Source of the DNA: Marinihelvus sp963695135
GTDB taxonomy: Bacteria > Pseudomonadota > Gammaproteobacteria > Xanthomonadales > SZUA-36
Assembly (NCBI GenBank): GCA_963695135.1
Contig: CAVOGA010000002.1
Coordinates: 558,001-622,000, forward strand
Direction of reading: 5' to 3'
Length of the DNA stretch: 64,000 nucleotides
Made by a program: the position numbers and the translations under genes. The notes below the pieces were generated by a model that did not search any database, was not told the DNA's origin, and was given only the letters and a program-made list of their open reading frames with translations. Shown piece by piece: positions 37,137-46,019 of this stretch (within the stretch, counting starts at the first letter, position 1; every line of letters begins with the position of its first letter).

Positions 37137-37911
37137 TCAGGCAAGATTCATCATCAGGGCCGTCAGCAGCCCCCGCAGGACGAGATCAGGCACCGCCTCG
37201 TCGAACAGGTCCGTATCCGCGAACAGGCTGGAAAAGCCGCCGGTGGCGATGACGCGGGGCCGGGCGCCGTCAAAGGCGTCGTTACTGACCTCGCGCATGA
37301 TTTCGCGCAACGCGCCCAGGTGGCCAAAGTAGAGGCCGGACTGGATCGAGGTTGCAGTACTGCGGCCCAGGCACTGGTCCACCTTGCGGATTTCCACCGA
37401 GCTGAGGCGGGCAGTGCCCTGGTCCAGCGCCTGCATGGACAGGCGCAGGCCGGGAATGATGACGCCGCCCAGGTAATCGCGTTCCGCGCTGATCACATCA
37501 ACGGTGGTGGCGGTGCCCAGGTCCAGCACCAGGAGGTTTTCCCCCGGGTACATCTGGGTGGCGGCAATCGCGTTGGCAATGCGGTCCGAGCCGACCTCCA
37601 GCGGGTTGCGATAGCGGATTTTCAGCCCGGTTTTGGCACCGGCCTTGAGCACGAAGGGCTCCATGCCGAAGTATTTCTGGCAGCCGTTGCTGATGCTGTA
37701 GACCAGCTCCGGCACCACGCTGCACAGGGCCACGTGGGTAACCGCATCCGGGTCAAAGCCGTTTTCGCGCAGGGCGGAACGAAAGAACAGCCCGTACTCA
37801 TCGGAAGAAGCGCCCTGCTTCGAGGTTTTACGAAAGGTCAGGCGCAGCTGGTCGCCTTCGAAGAGGCCCGCCAAAGATGTGGCTGTTGCCGACGTCGAGA
37901 CAGAGAATCAT
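37137..37911 (-). CDS. coaX: type III pantothenate kinase CoaX (one frameshift)
   Basis: CoaX phosphorylates pantothenate in the first step of CoA synthesis. The N-terminus MILCLDVGNSHIFGG (from 37911) is in a different frame from the rest because of one extra base in the CCC at 37867-37869. Corrected, it reads FGGLFEGDQLRLTFR, total about 257 residues. ASKHA-fold motifs are the phosphate 1 loop DVGNS, NPLEVGSDRIANAIAA and VLDLGTATTVDVI, with GGVIIPGL downstream. The start overlaps the coaBC stop (ATGA). It ends a pantothenate/CoA operon. Confidence 0.92.
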
Positions 37912-39104
37912 GCGGGCGCCTCCAGGAACTCCGCCAGTTGCCGGGCCAGCTCCCGGTGATTTTCCGCCGGCCGCCGGCTGCCGTCGGGGCGGTGCAGTTC
38001 GAAGCTGTGGTGCCCCGCGCTGATCCCGTTCAGGTCGTTGTGGACCACCAGGTCGCTGCTGCCGTTCCGGAACAGACGCTGCACGGCCGCCCGCGCGGCG
38101 GAGTCATCAGCGCCGGAGGTGAGCTTGAAGCCGACCACGCGCAGGTCCGGGTTTTGTGCATAGTCGCGCAGCCGCTCCAGCAGTTTCGGGTTGGGTTTGA
38201 GGCTCAGGCTGAGAACATCGGAAGAGCCCAGCTTGCCACTCACGGCCCCGGGCTCGTCACCGATCCGGTCCACGGAAAAATCGCTTACCGCCGCCGCGTG
38301 GATCACGCCGTCGAAGTTGCCGCTGCCGAGCAGGCGTTGCAGCTGAAGGTCCAGGTCCACGAAGCTGCTGTAGTGCTCACGGGCAACCTTGCCCGAAGGC
38401 TCGATCGCCCCCGCGCCGCCCAGCCAGGTCACCTCGTGACCCAGGCGGCAGAGCTCATCCGCCAGCGTTGCGGCAGTGCGTCCGCTGCTGTGATTACCGA
38501 TGTAGCGCACCGCATCGATCGGCTCGCGTGTGCCGCCGCCGGTAACCAGCAGGCGTTTGCCCGCCGGTCTGCCGGCGCCGTCAAAGGCCATGATCGACTC
38601 GATGCTGTGCCGGATCGCCTCCGGCTCCAGCATGCGCCCGGCGCCGTGCTCACCGCAGGCCAGTTCCCCTTCGGCCGTGGGCAGTACGTGAATGCCCCAG
38701 CTTTTCAGGGTGGCCAGGTTCTCCTGCGTGGCCGGGTAATCCCACATGTGCGTGTTCATGGCCGGCACGATGAATTGCGGTGCGCCCCGGGACCAGCAGG
38801 CCTGCCACAGGGTCGTGACCGCATCATCCGCGATACCGTTGGCGAAGCGTGCGATCAGGTTGGCGCTGGCCGGGCAGGCCACCACCAGGTCCGCCCACTG
38901 TGCCCAGTGAATGTGATCCATGGCCTGCCCCGCTGCGAAAGTGTCATCAAACACAGCTTCGCCACTGAGACCTTCCAGCGTCGCCCGGCCGACAAAATTC
39001 GGAACAGAGGCGGTGGCCGCCACGCGCACCGTGTGGCCGGCTTTCGTCCAGGCGGAGATCAGCTGGGTTGCCTTGGCGCAGGCAATCGAGCCGGACATCA
39101 GCAT
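37908..39104 (-). CDS. coaBC: phosphopantothenoylcysteine synthetase/decarboxylase CoaBC
   Basis: This 398-residue bifunctional enzyme couples 4'-phosphopantothenate to cysteine and decarboxylates the product. The N-terminal flavoprotein CoaC domain has SGSIACAKATQLISAW, the PAMNTHMWDYPATQENL motif and the cysteine of GELACGEHGAGRMLEPE. The CoaB domain has TGGGTREPIDAVRYIGNHSSG and AAAVSDFSV. Instead of the common GVTGGIAAYKA N-terminus it has MLMSGSIACAKA, a recognisable subgroup. It overlaps panC by one base and coaX by four. Confidence 0.93.
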   Translation of the reverse strand: MLMSGSIACAKATQLISAWTKAGHTVRVAATASVPNFVGRATLEGLSGEAVFDDTFAAGQAMDHIHWAQWADLVVACPASANLIARFANGIADDAVTTLWQACWSRGAPQFIVPAMNTHMWDYPATQENLATLKSWGIHVLPTAEGELACGEHGAGRMLEPEAIRHSIESIMAFDGAGRPAGKRLLVTGGGTREPIDAVRYIGNHSSGRTAATLADELCRLGHEVTWLGGAGAIEPSGKVAREHYSSFVDLDLQLQRLLGSGNFDGVIHAAAVSDFSVDRIGDEPGAVSGKLGSSDVLSLSLKPNPKLLERLRDYAQNPDLRVVGFKLTSGADDSAARAAVQRLFRNGSSDLVVHNDLNGISAGHHSFELHRPDGSRRPAENHRELARQLAEFLEAPA

Positions 39105-39901
39105 CAGGATATGACGTTCAGGGACTGCATGCTGAGTCTGGCTCCAGCGGGCACATTGTCAATCAGGCGCGTATCACCCAGGCGCACAGCGGCCAGGCGG
39201 CGTCCCGCGTAATCTTCCACGTAGTCCACTTCAAAGCCCAGTTCCGCCAGCACCTGCGCGACGTCCTCCGCACGGCGCTGGGTGACGAGCTGCCGGTGGA
39301 GCTCGGGCGCCAGCTGTCGCTCCGCCGGTCCAGGCGGCGGTTGCGTGAGGACAGGGCCAGCCCGTCGTGGTCGCGCATCACCGGGCAAGCCAATGATCTC
39401 CGTCTCCAGGAACAGGCGTCGGCCATGTCCCGGACCAGGCGGAGTTGCTGCCAGTCCTTTTCGCCAAAATAGGCGCGCTCGCGCCTGCACCAGGTTCAGC
39501 AGTTTGAGCACCACGGTCAGGACGCCATCGAAGTGGCCCGGCCGGTGCGCGCCGCAAAAGCGTCTGGAGAGCTCATTTTCCGTGACCCGGAAGCGGTACC
39601 CGTCGGGATACATGGCCTGCCGCTTCCGGCGCCAGTACGTGATCCACACCCCAGGACTCCAGCTGCGCCAGGTCCGCCTGCCGCTCCGCCGGGTAGCTGT
39701 CCAGATCCGCCGGCCTGGTCAAACTGGGTGGGGTTGAGAAACAGGCTGACTACGGTTTGCGGGTTTTCCGCGACGCTGCGCTTGATGAGCGCGCCATGTC
39801 CCGCGTGCAGCCCGCCCATGGTCGGAACAAAACCCACCTGCCAGTCGCGGCTGGCGCGCCGGAAGGCCTGCCATTCTTCGATGGTGTCAAAGATCGTTCA
39901 T
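39104..39901 (-). CDS. panC: pantothenate synthetase PanC (about seven indels)
   Basis: PanC joins pantoate and beta-alanine. Reading across frames recovers the full enzyme: TIFDTIEEWQAF, VGFVPTMGGLHAGHGALIKRS, SLFLNPTQFDQ, DLDSYPAERQADLAQLESWGVDHVLAPEA, MYPDGYRFRVTE, FDGVLTVVLKLLNLVQA, AYFGEKDWQQLRLVRDMA, GLP-VMRDHDGLALSSRNRRL and LIDN. Breaks lie near 39898, 39709, 39612, 39484, 39413, 39379 and 39333. Every catalytic segment is present, so the gene is probably functional and the region badly sequenced, though true decay cannot be excluded. The ATG at 39901 overlaps the panB stop. Confidence 0.82.
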
Positions 39902-40689
39902 CCGGCGTAGCGCTCTTCCGGGGCCGGAAAATCCGCCTTGCGCACGTCGTCGGTGAAGCGGTCCAGGGCGTCCAGGATCAGGCCGCGGCCGTCCAGGTAG
40001 CGGCGCACGAACTTCGGACGAAAATTCGATGCCAACCCGAGCAGATCCTGCAGGACCAGTACCTGGCCATCCGTGTCATTGCCCGCGCCGATGCCGATGG
40101 TGATGATGTCCAGCGACCTGGTAATCTCCGCCGCGAGCGATTCCGGGACGCATTCGAGTACCAGGGAAAAGCACCCGGCGGCCTGGCACGCCAGTGCTTC
40201 GGCCTGCAGGCGCTGACGATCTTCCTCACCGCGTCCCTGGACCCGGAAGCCGCCCAGGCCGTTGACGGACTGGGGCGTGAGGCCCAGGTGCCCCATGACC
40301 GGAACGCCGGAGTCGACAATGTGCCGTACCAGTTCCTCCTGGCCCCGTATGCCCTCGATCTTGACCGCGGAGGCGCCGGCTTTCATGAGCACTTCCACCG
40401 CTTCCATGGCCGGTGTCAGGCCCTTGCGGCAGGACATGAACGGCATGTCGGCAACGATGAACTTGTCCGGAGCACCGCGGCGTACCGAGCGCACATGCAT
40501 GGCCATCTCGTCCACGCCGATCGGCAGGGTCGTATCGTGACCGTGCATGACCATGGCGGCGCTGTCACCCACCAGGATCAGGTCAATGTCCGTGTCCGCG
40601 ACGATGGAGGCCATGGTGTAGTCGTAGCAGGTGACCATCACCACCCGCTCATGGTTTTTCTTGCGTTCGGGAAAACTGAGCAGGTTCAT
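39898..40689 (-). CDS. panB: 3-methyl-2-oxobutanoate hydroxymethyltransferase PanB
   Basis: PanB makes ketopantoate from 2-oxoisovalerate and methylene-THF. The 263-residue protein has MVTCYDYTMASIV, LILVGDSAAMVMHGHDTTLPI with metal-binding residues, VKIEGIRGQEELVRHIVDSGVPVMGHLGLTPQSVN and ITIGIGAGNDTDGQVLVLQDLLGL. It is intact. Its start overlaps the stop of the upstream oxidoreductase and its stop overlaps panC, so all are translationally coupled. Confidence 0.96.
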   Translation of the reverse strand: MNLLSFPERKKNHERVVMVTCYDYTMASIVADTDIDLILVGDSAAMVMHGHDTTLPIGVDEMAMHVRSVRRGAPDKFIVADMPFMSCRKGLTPAMEAVEVLMKAGASAVKIEGIRGQEELVRHIVDSGVPVMGHLGLTPQSVNGLGGFRVQGRGEEDRQRLQAEALACQAAGCFSLVLECVPESLAAEITRSLDIITIGIGAGNDTDGQVLVLQDLLGLASNFRPKFVRRYLDGRGLILDALDRFTDDVRKADFPAPEERYAG

Positions 40690-41450
40690 GAGACGTTGCG
40701 CTCCAGTTGGGGGTGGGTTTCCTTGTCGTGAAAGCGCACAAAGGATTCGTAGAGTTCGGCCAGGGGCGTATTGCCAAGCGCCGCGATGTTGCGCTGCATG
40801 GTGGCCCCGTCACCACGCGCGAGGGGGCCGGTCAGGGCGCCGTCCGGGTCAGCCAGGAAGTTGTCCAGCGAACGCTGCAGGTAGGCCGAGAGGGCTTCGG
40901 GCGGCACGGCGAGCTCTTCCCGCAGCTGCGCGCCCACGGTCTGCCACAGCAACTGCGGGAAATTGCCGGCCACCACGCACAGGGCGTGGTAAAGCGCCTT
41001 GTGTTGCGCGGCGACCGTGTAATTGGGGTTGGCCAGGCCCGGGAACAGTTTCTCGAAGCGGTGCCCCTCTTCCACCATGAAAGGGATGGCGCGGTAGTCC
41101 GCCGGCTCATAGAGCGTGGTGCCGAACGTCATCAGCGGATGCGCGCCGGCAACGCCGGGCAGGCTCAAGGCGCCGGCGCAGTGAATCAGCCGGTGCTGGT
41201 GCAGGAAGGCGTATTGACGCAGCAAGGGCGCCAGGGCGTCGTCAGAAACCAGGAGCAGCACGCGGTCGGCGCCCTCGACGGTCTGGCGCAGGCGCTGCTC
41301 CGGGTCCGGATGCGTATGGGTATTGAAGCGGGATTGGGCCTTGCGGGCCCAGGCGGAAGTCGTTTGTCCCTCGAGTTCGAGGTAATGGCGAAGGTGCTTC
41401 GCCAGCCGTCCACCGCCAACAATGGCGTAATGGAGTGTGGGTCTGTTCAT
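40686..41450 (-). CDS. Rossmann-fold/DUF2520 oxidoreductase, candidate PanG-type ketopantoate reductase
   Basis: This protein of about 254 residues has an N-terminal dinucleotide-binding fold (LHYAIVGGGRLAKHLRHYLEL), the strand-loop RVLLLVSDDALAPLLRQY, LIHCAGALSLPGVAGAHPLMTFG and a C-terminal all-helical DUF2520 region. I place the start at the ATG at 41450; the frame is open upstream but only through the dnaE2 divergent region. Its stop overlaps panB. No panE is in the window and pantoate formation is the step otherwise missing between PanB and PanC. Proteins of this type (COG5495) include, as I recall, Francisella PanG. The function is inferred from context. Confidence 0.8.
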   Translation of the reverse strand: MNRPTLHYAIVGGGRLAKHLRHYLELEGQTTSAWARKAQSRFNTHTHPDPEQRLRQTVEGADRVLLLVSDDALAPLLRQYAFLHQHRLIHCAGALSLPGVAGAHPLMTFGTTLYEPADYRAIPFMVEEGHRFEKLFPGLANPNYTVAAQHKALYHALCVVAGNFPQLLWQTVGAQLREELAVPPEALSAYLQRSLDNFLADPDGALTGPLARGDGATMQRNIAALGNTPLAELYESFVRFHDKETHPQLERNVS

Positions 41451-41661
41451 CGGTACCTGTCCTATGGGATCAAGTCCATCAGTGATGACGCGTGACGCGT
41501 CGCTAAACGTTCCGGGTTGCTGCCATGGCCGCCGCTGGGGTCGGCCCGGCCCATGCCGAATCCGCATGCCTAGTATAAAACATGTAGGTCAAAATAGTTT
41601 TTTCCAGGGTGCCAGGCACTTGCCCGTACACCCCGGAACCGGTGGCAGACAGGGGAAAAAA

Positions 41662-41681
41662 TACTGTATATATTTACAGTA
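41662..41681. promoter_or_regulatory. LexA (SOS) box of dnaE2
   Basis: TACTGTATATATTTACAGTA is identical over all 20 bases to the box before lexA. It ends 17 bp before the dnaE2 ATG, so DnaE2 should be derepressed together with ImuA and ImuB. The divergent pantothenate operon starts 211 bp away and may share this region. Confidence 0.95.
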
Positions 41682-41698
41682 TTACGAGCCGAGAGCCC

Positions 41699-44600
41699 AT
41701 GCACGCCGCCCCGACCCATCGCCACACCGACGCCCCGCCCTATGCCGAACTGGTCTGCCTGAGCAACTTTACCTTTTTGCAGGGCGCTTCCCACCCGCAG
41801 GAACTGGTGGCCCGGGCGGTGCAGCTCGGTTACCGCGCGATCGCGCTGACCGACGAATGTTCCCTGGCGGGTATCGTCCGCGCCCACGAAGAGGCCCAGC
41901 GTGCAGCGCAGGCCGGCCAGCCCATCGCGCTGATTCCCGGCAGCCAGTTCCGCCTCGAGGACGGCTCACGGCTGGTGCTGCTGGTCACCGACGAGGCAGC
42001 CTATGCGCAGCTGTGCACCCTGATCACCCGGGGGCGACGCAATGCGCCGAAGGGTGAATACCGCCTCGGGCGCCAGGACTTTGAGCGCGGCCTGGACCAT
42101 TGCCTGGCGCTGTGGCTGCCCCGCGAGGACGTGGAGGGAGAGACGGACGTGCGGACCGCGCACTGGGTGGCCAGCCATTTCGAGGGGCGCGCCTGGCTGG
42201 CGGTCAACCTGTCCCTGGGCCCCGATGACGAGGCGCGCGCGGCCCGGCTGGGCAGCACGGCCCAGGCCGCCGGCCTGCCGGTGACGGCCTGTGGCGATGT
42301 GCGCATGCATCTGCGGGGCCGGCGTATGCTGCACGATGTGCTGGGCGCGATCCGTCACGGCTGCACCGTGCGGGCGCTGGGCTACCGCGCCCAGGCCTGC
42401 GGTGAACGGCATCTGCAGGAGCGCGCGGTGCTGGCCCGGCGCTATCCGGAGAGCTGGTTGCGCGAAAGCGTCCGCATCGCCAGCGCAGTGCCGCTTCCGC
42501 ATGCACGAACTGCGCTACCGCTACCCCCGCGAGGTGGTACCGGAGGGACTCAGCGCCAGCGAGCACCTGCGCGCCCTGACCGAGGCCGGCATCCGTGAAC
42601 GTTGGCCGGATGGCATCGACCAGGCCTTGCGTGAGCAGATCGAGCACGAGCTCCTGCTGATCGCCGAGCTGGGCTACGAGTCCTACTTCCTCACGGTGCA
42701 CGACATCGTCCAGTTCGCCCGCAACGCGGGCATCCTTTGCCAGGGGCGCGGCTCCGCGGCGAACTCCGCCGTGTGTTACTGCCTGGGCATTACCGAGGTG
42801 GACCCGGCGCGTATGAGCATGCTGTTTGAGCGCTTTATTTCCCGCGACCGGGACGAGCCACCGGACATCGACGTGGATTTTGAGCACGAGCGCCGCGAAG
42901 AGGTGATCCAGTACATCTACCGCAAGTACGGGCGCGAGCGCGCCGCCCTGGCTGCAACGGTGATCAGTTACCGGCCGCGCAGCGCGGTACGGGACGTGGG
43001 CAAGGCACTGGGTTTCAGTCTCGGCCAGGTGGAGCAGCTCAGTGGCAACCTGGCCTGGTGGGACCAGCCCGATGCGCTGGCCGAGCGGCTCACGGAGCAG
43101 GGCTTTGACCCCGGCAGCCTGCCCGTGCGCCAGCTCCTGCACCTGGTGCCGCTGATCGTCGGGTTTCCCCGGCACCTGTCCCAGCACGTGGGCGGCTTTG
43201 TCATCTCCGAGCAGCCGCTGGCCTGCCTGGTGCCGGTGGAGAACGCCACCATGGCCGACCGCACGGTAATCCAGTGGGACAAGGACGACCTGGAGACCCT
43301 GGGCCTGCTGAAAGTGGATTGCCTGGCCCTGGGCATGCTCACGGCCATTCACCGCTGCATGGATCTGCTGAACGAGTACCGGGGTCAGCACCGGCAGCAC
43401 CGGGGTCAGAGTCAAGTGCCAGAGTCACCGACTCTGGCACTTGACTCTGACCCCACGCCTCCCCTGACCCTGGCGACCATCCCGGCGGAAGACCCGGAAA
43501 CCTATGCGATGATCCAGCAGGCCGACACGGTTGGCGTGTTCCAGATCGAGTCGCGGGCGCAGATGGCCATGCTGCCGCGGCTGCGCCCGGCCTGTTTCTA
43601 CGACCTGGTGATCGAGGTGGCCATCGTCCGCCCCGGGCCCATCCAGGGCAACATGGTGCACCCCTACCTGAAGCGACGCCGTGGCGAGGAGGTGGTGCGT
43701 TACCCGTCCGAGGCCCTGCGCCAGGTGCTCGAGCGCACCCTGGGCGTGCCGATCTTCCAGGAGCAGGTCATGCAGATCGCCATGGTCGCGGCAGGTTTCA
43801 GTGGCTCGGAGGCCGACGTGTTGCGCCGCTCCATGGCGGCCTGGGCGCGCCGTGGCGGCATGGAGCATATGCACCAGCGCCTGGTGGGCGGTATGCGCGA
43901 GCGGGGTTATGACGAGGATTTCGCCGAACAGGTGTTCAACCAGATCAAGGGCTTCGGCGAGTACGGCTTTCCCGAGTCCCACGCGGCGAGCTTCGCCCTG
44001 CTGGTGTACGTTTCCGCCTGGCTCAAGTGCCACCACCCGGCGGCCTTCACCTGCGCCCTGCTCAATTCCCAGCCCATGGGCTTTTACCAGCCCGCCCAGC
44101 TGGTGCAGGATGCGCGGCGCCACGCGGTCACCGTGCACCCGGTCGATCTGCGCTACAGCCACTGGGATTGCACGCTGGAGCCCGGCCGCCGGGGGGAGCC
44201 CTGCCTGCGCCTCGGCCTGCGCATGGTCAAGGGCTTCGGCAAGGCTGCCGCGGAGCGGCTTGTCGCTGCCCGCGCCACCCGGCGCTTTCGCGATACGCAG
44301 GACCTCTGCGACCGCGCGCAGCTGGACAGGCGCGAGCTCGCGGCGCTGGCGGAGGCGGCGGCCCTGCGCGGTATTGCCGGTCACCGGCACCGGGCACGGT
44401 GGGAATCGGCCGCGGTCATGCCGGCCCACGGGGACCTGCTCGACGGGGTGGACAGCCGTGACGGGCGGGACAGCCGCCAGGTGCGGCTCAGCCCGCCGAC
44501 CCCGGTCGATGATCTCGAGGCGGACTATCGCACCACCGGGCTGACCCTTGGACGGCATCCGCTGGCCTTCCTGCGCGGCCGCCTGCGCCAACGGCGGGTG

Positions 44601-44927
44601 CGTACCGCCACCGAGGTGCTGGCCCTGCGGCATGGTGCGCCAACCCGGGCCTGTGGCCTGGTCACCATGCGCCAGCGCCCGGCAACGGCCAGCGGCACCC
44701 TGTTCCTGACCCTGGAGGACGAAACCGGCACGCTTAACGTGGTGCTCTGGCCGCGGGTCTGGGAGCGGCACCGGGCCATCGTGCTGAATGCCGGGCTGCT
44801 CGCCGTTGACGGCATCCTGGAAAGCGACGGAGACGTACACCACCTGATTGCCGGGCGCGTGCATGATTACAGTGAGCTGCTGGAAGGTCTGAGCGGTTTG
44901 CGGGCGAAATCGCGGGATTTCTGCTGA
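41699..44927 (+). CDS. dnaE2: error-prone DNA polymerase DnaE2 (ImuC), one frameshift and an in-frame palindrome insertion
   Basis: DnaE2 is the C-family polymerase of the SOS mutasome. It has a PHP domain (YAELVCLSNFTFLQGASHPQELV), the palm motif PPDIDVDFEHERREEV with catalytic aspartates, GRGSAANSAVCYCLGIT, ADTVGVFQIESRAQMAMLPRLRP and a C-terminal OB fold (ETGTLNVVLWPRVWERH). One extra G at about 42488 breaks the frame; corrected it reads ASACRFRMHELRYRYP. The product is about 1075 residues, slightly long because about 26 residues (roughly 560-586), encoded by a palindrome, lie between NEYRG and LTLATIPAEDPE. imuA-imuB are not adjacent but share an identical LexA box. Confidence 0.92.
43402..43454. 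repeat. perfect REP-like palindrome inside dnaE2
   Basis: Two 25-bp arms (43402-43426 and 43430-43454) are perfectly complementary with a 3-nt loop; the arms begin and end GGGGTCAGAGTC/GACTCTGACCCC. A related GGGGTCAGCACCGGCAGCACC stretch precedes it. It is translated in frame as part of DnaE2 and interrupts the normal family sequence. The GGGGTCAGAGTC ends resemble palindromes commonly found beside REP-associated tyrosine transposases; none is encoded in this window. Confidence 0.9.
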
Positions 44928-45295
44928 GCAGATGACCAGACTGTTAGCTATGCGCCTTGCTAAAAATGAGCCCGGGGCACATGAACCACGTCAACCAGAA
45001 TCGGCGGTTCATGCCCCCGGGCAGACATCCGGACCGGCCGTTTGCGGATGGTGGCCGGGACCGAATGTGTCGTACTCAGGGTAAGTAAAGCAAGAATCGG
45101 GCCATCGCCCGATCCCTGCGGGAAACGCGCCCTGTTTAGCCACCTCGTCGTAAGACAACGCAATTCCGGCGCGAAGATTGGCGAATTTCACCAGAGAATG
45201 GCCCGCTCACAAAAGTCCGCACAGGACTTCGGTTTTGCCGGACAGGCCGGTATAATCTGCACCTTGATTTGAAGCTTCCAGAGACCTGTAACCCC
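44928..45295. other. intergenic region after dnaE2 with inverted repeats
   Basis: No gene is supported here. An imperfect inverted repeat at 44970-45022 pairs GCCCGGGGCACATGAACC with GGTTCATGCCCCCGGGC around an 18-nt loop. Shorter hairpins are CGGGC-catc-GCCCG near 45097-45110 and AAGTCC/GGACTT near 45213-45229. A TATAAT at 45251-45256 probably serves the cytochrome genes. The 44970 hairpin has no U-run and may be a repeat relic or a weak terminator of dnaE2. Confidence 0.55.
45251..45256 (+). promoter_or_regulatory. possible -10 element of the cytochrome c pair
   Basis: A perfect TATAAT lies 40 bp before the ATG of the first cytochrome gene. The -35 position at 17-bp spacing (TTCGGT) is weak, so the promoter call rests mainly on the -10. 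Confidence 0.35.
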
Positions 45296-45619
45296 ATGCG
45301 CAATTTTCTCTTCGCGGGCCTTGCGCTCGTTTTCCTTTCGCCTGCCAGTACGATGGCTGCCGGTGATCCGGCCGCGGGCGAAATCAAGGCCTATACCTGT
45401 ACCGGCTGTCACGGAATTCCCGGGTACAAGAACGTTTATCCGACCTATAGCGTGCCGCGTGTCGGGGGCCAGAGCGCTGAATACATCAGCGCGGCGCTGA
45501 AGGCTTACCAGTCCGGTGAACGCGATCACCCGACGATGAATCTCCAGGCGGAGAGCATGACCGACCAGGACATTGCCGATATTGCCGCATGGCTTTCAAT
45601 GGCCGGAGAAGTGCAATGA
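45296..45619 (+). CDS. small periplasmic c-type cytochrome
   Basis: This 107-residue precursor has a signal peptide (MRNFLFAGLALVFLSPASTMAA) and one haem-binding motif CTGCHG about residue 40. The mature region starts GDPAAGEIKAYTC. The methionine in LQAESMTDQDIADIAAWLS could be the distal ligand. I choose the ATG at 45296 because the signal peptide starts there. It overlaps the next cytochrome gene by ATGA, and the pair could pass electrons in the periplasm. The partner enzyme is not in the window. Confidence 0.88.
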   Translation: MRNFLFAGLALVFLSPASTMAAGDPAAGEIKAYTCTGCHGIPGYKNVYPTYSVPRVGGQSAEYISAALKAYQSGERDHPTMNLQAESMTDQDIADIAAWLSMAGEVQ

Positions 45620-45951
45620 TGCCGCTGATACGCCCTGCCCTGTTGGTTCTGAGCCTGAGCACCTTTGCCGCACCGGCACTGGCGGGTGATCCGGAAGCCG
45701 GCGAGGCCATATCCGCAACCTGCTCAGCCTGTCACGGGCCGGATGGCCTGGGCACCATGGCCATGTACCCCATCATCGCCGGGCAGTACGAGGATTACCT
45801 CGTGCATGCCCTTACAGCCTACCGGGACGGGCAACGCAAGAATGCGATCATGGCCGGACTGGCGGCACCCCTGAGCGATGAGGACATTGAAAACCTGGCG
45901 GCGTACTACGCCGCCATGCCCAGTCCCCTGTCGGTTCTGCCGGACAACTGA
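45616..45951 (+). CDS. small periplasmic c-type cytochrome (class I, c4/c553-like)
   Basis: This 111-residue precursor has a signal peptide (MMPLIRPALLVLSLSTFAAPALA) and a single CSACHG haem motif at about residues 35-40 in GDPEAGEAISATCSACHGPDGLG. The domain continues with YPIIAGQYEDYLVHALTAYRDGQRKN and ends LSDEDIENLAAYYAAM, typical of cytochrome c553/c4 half-domains. Together with the preceding gene it resembles a split two-haem cytochrome c4. A bidirectional terminator follows. Confidence 0.9.
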   Translation: MMPLIRPALLVLSLSTFAAPALAGDPEAGEAISATCSACHGPDGLGTMAMYPIIAGQYEDYLVHALTAYRDGQRKNAIMAGLAAPLSDEDIENLAAYYAAMPSPLSVLPDN

Positions 45952-45973
45952 GCCGGGGTTCACAAGCAGCATG

Positions 45974-46000
45974 AAAAAGGCCGCTCGCAGCGGCCTTTTT
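45974..46000. terminator. bidirectional rho-independent terminator
   Basis: A perfect 12-bp inverted repeat, AAAAAGGCCGCT/AGCGGCCTTTTT with a CGC loop, gives a U-run on both strands. It lies between the convergent cytochrome genes and nfuA. Confidence 0.95.
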
Positions 46001-46019
46001 ATGGTTTCGAAATCTTTCG

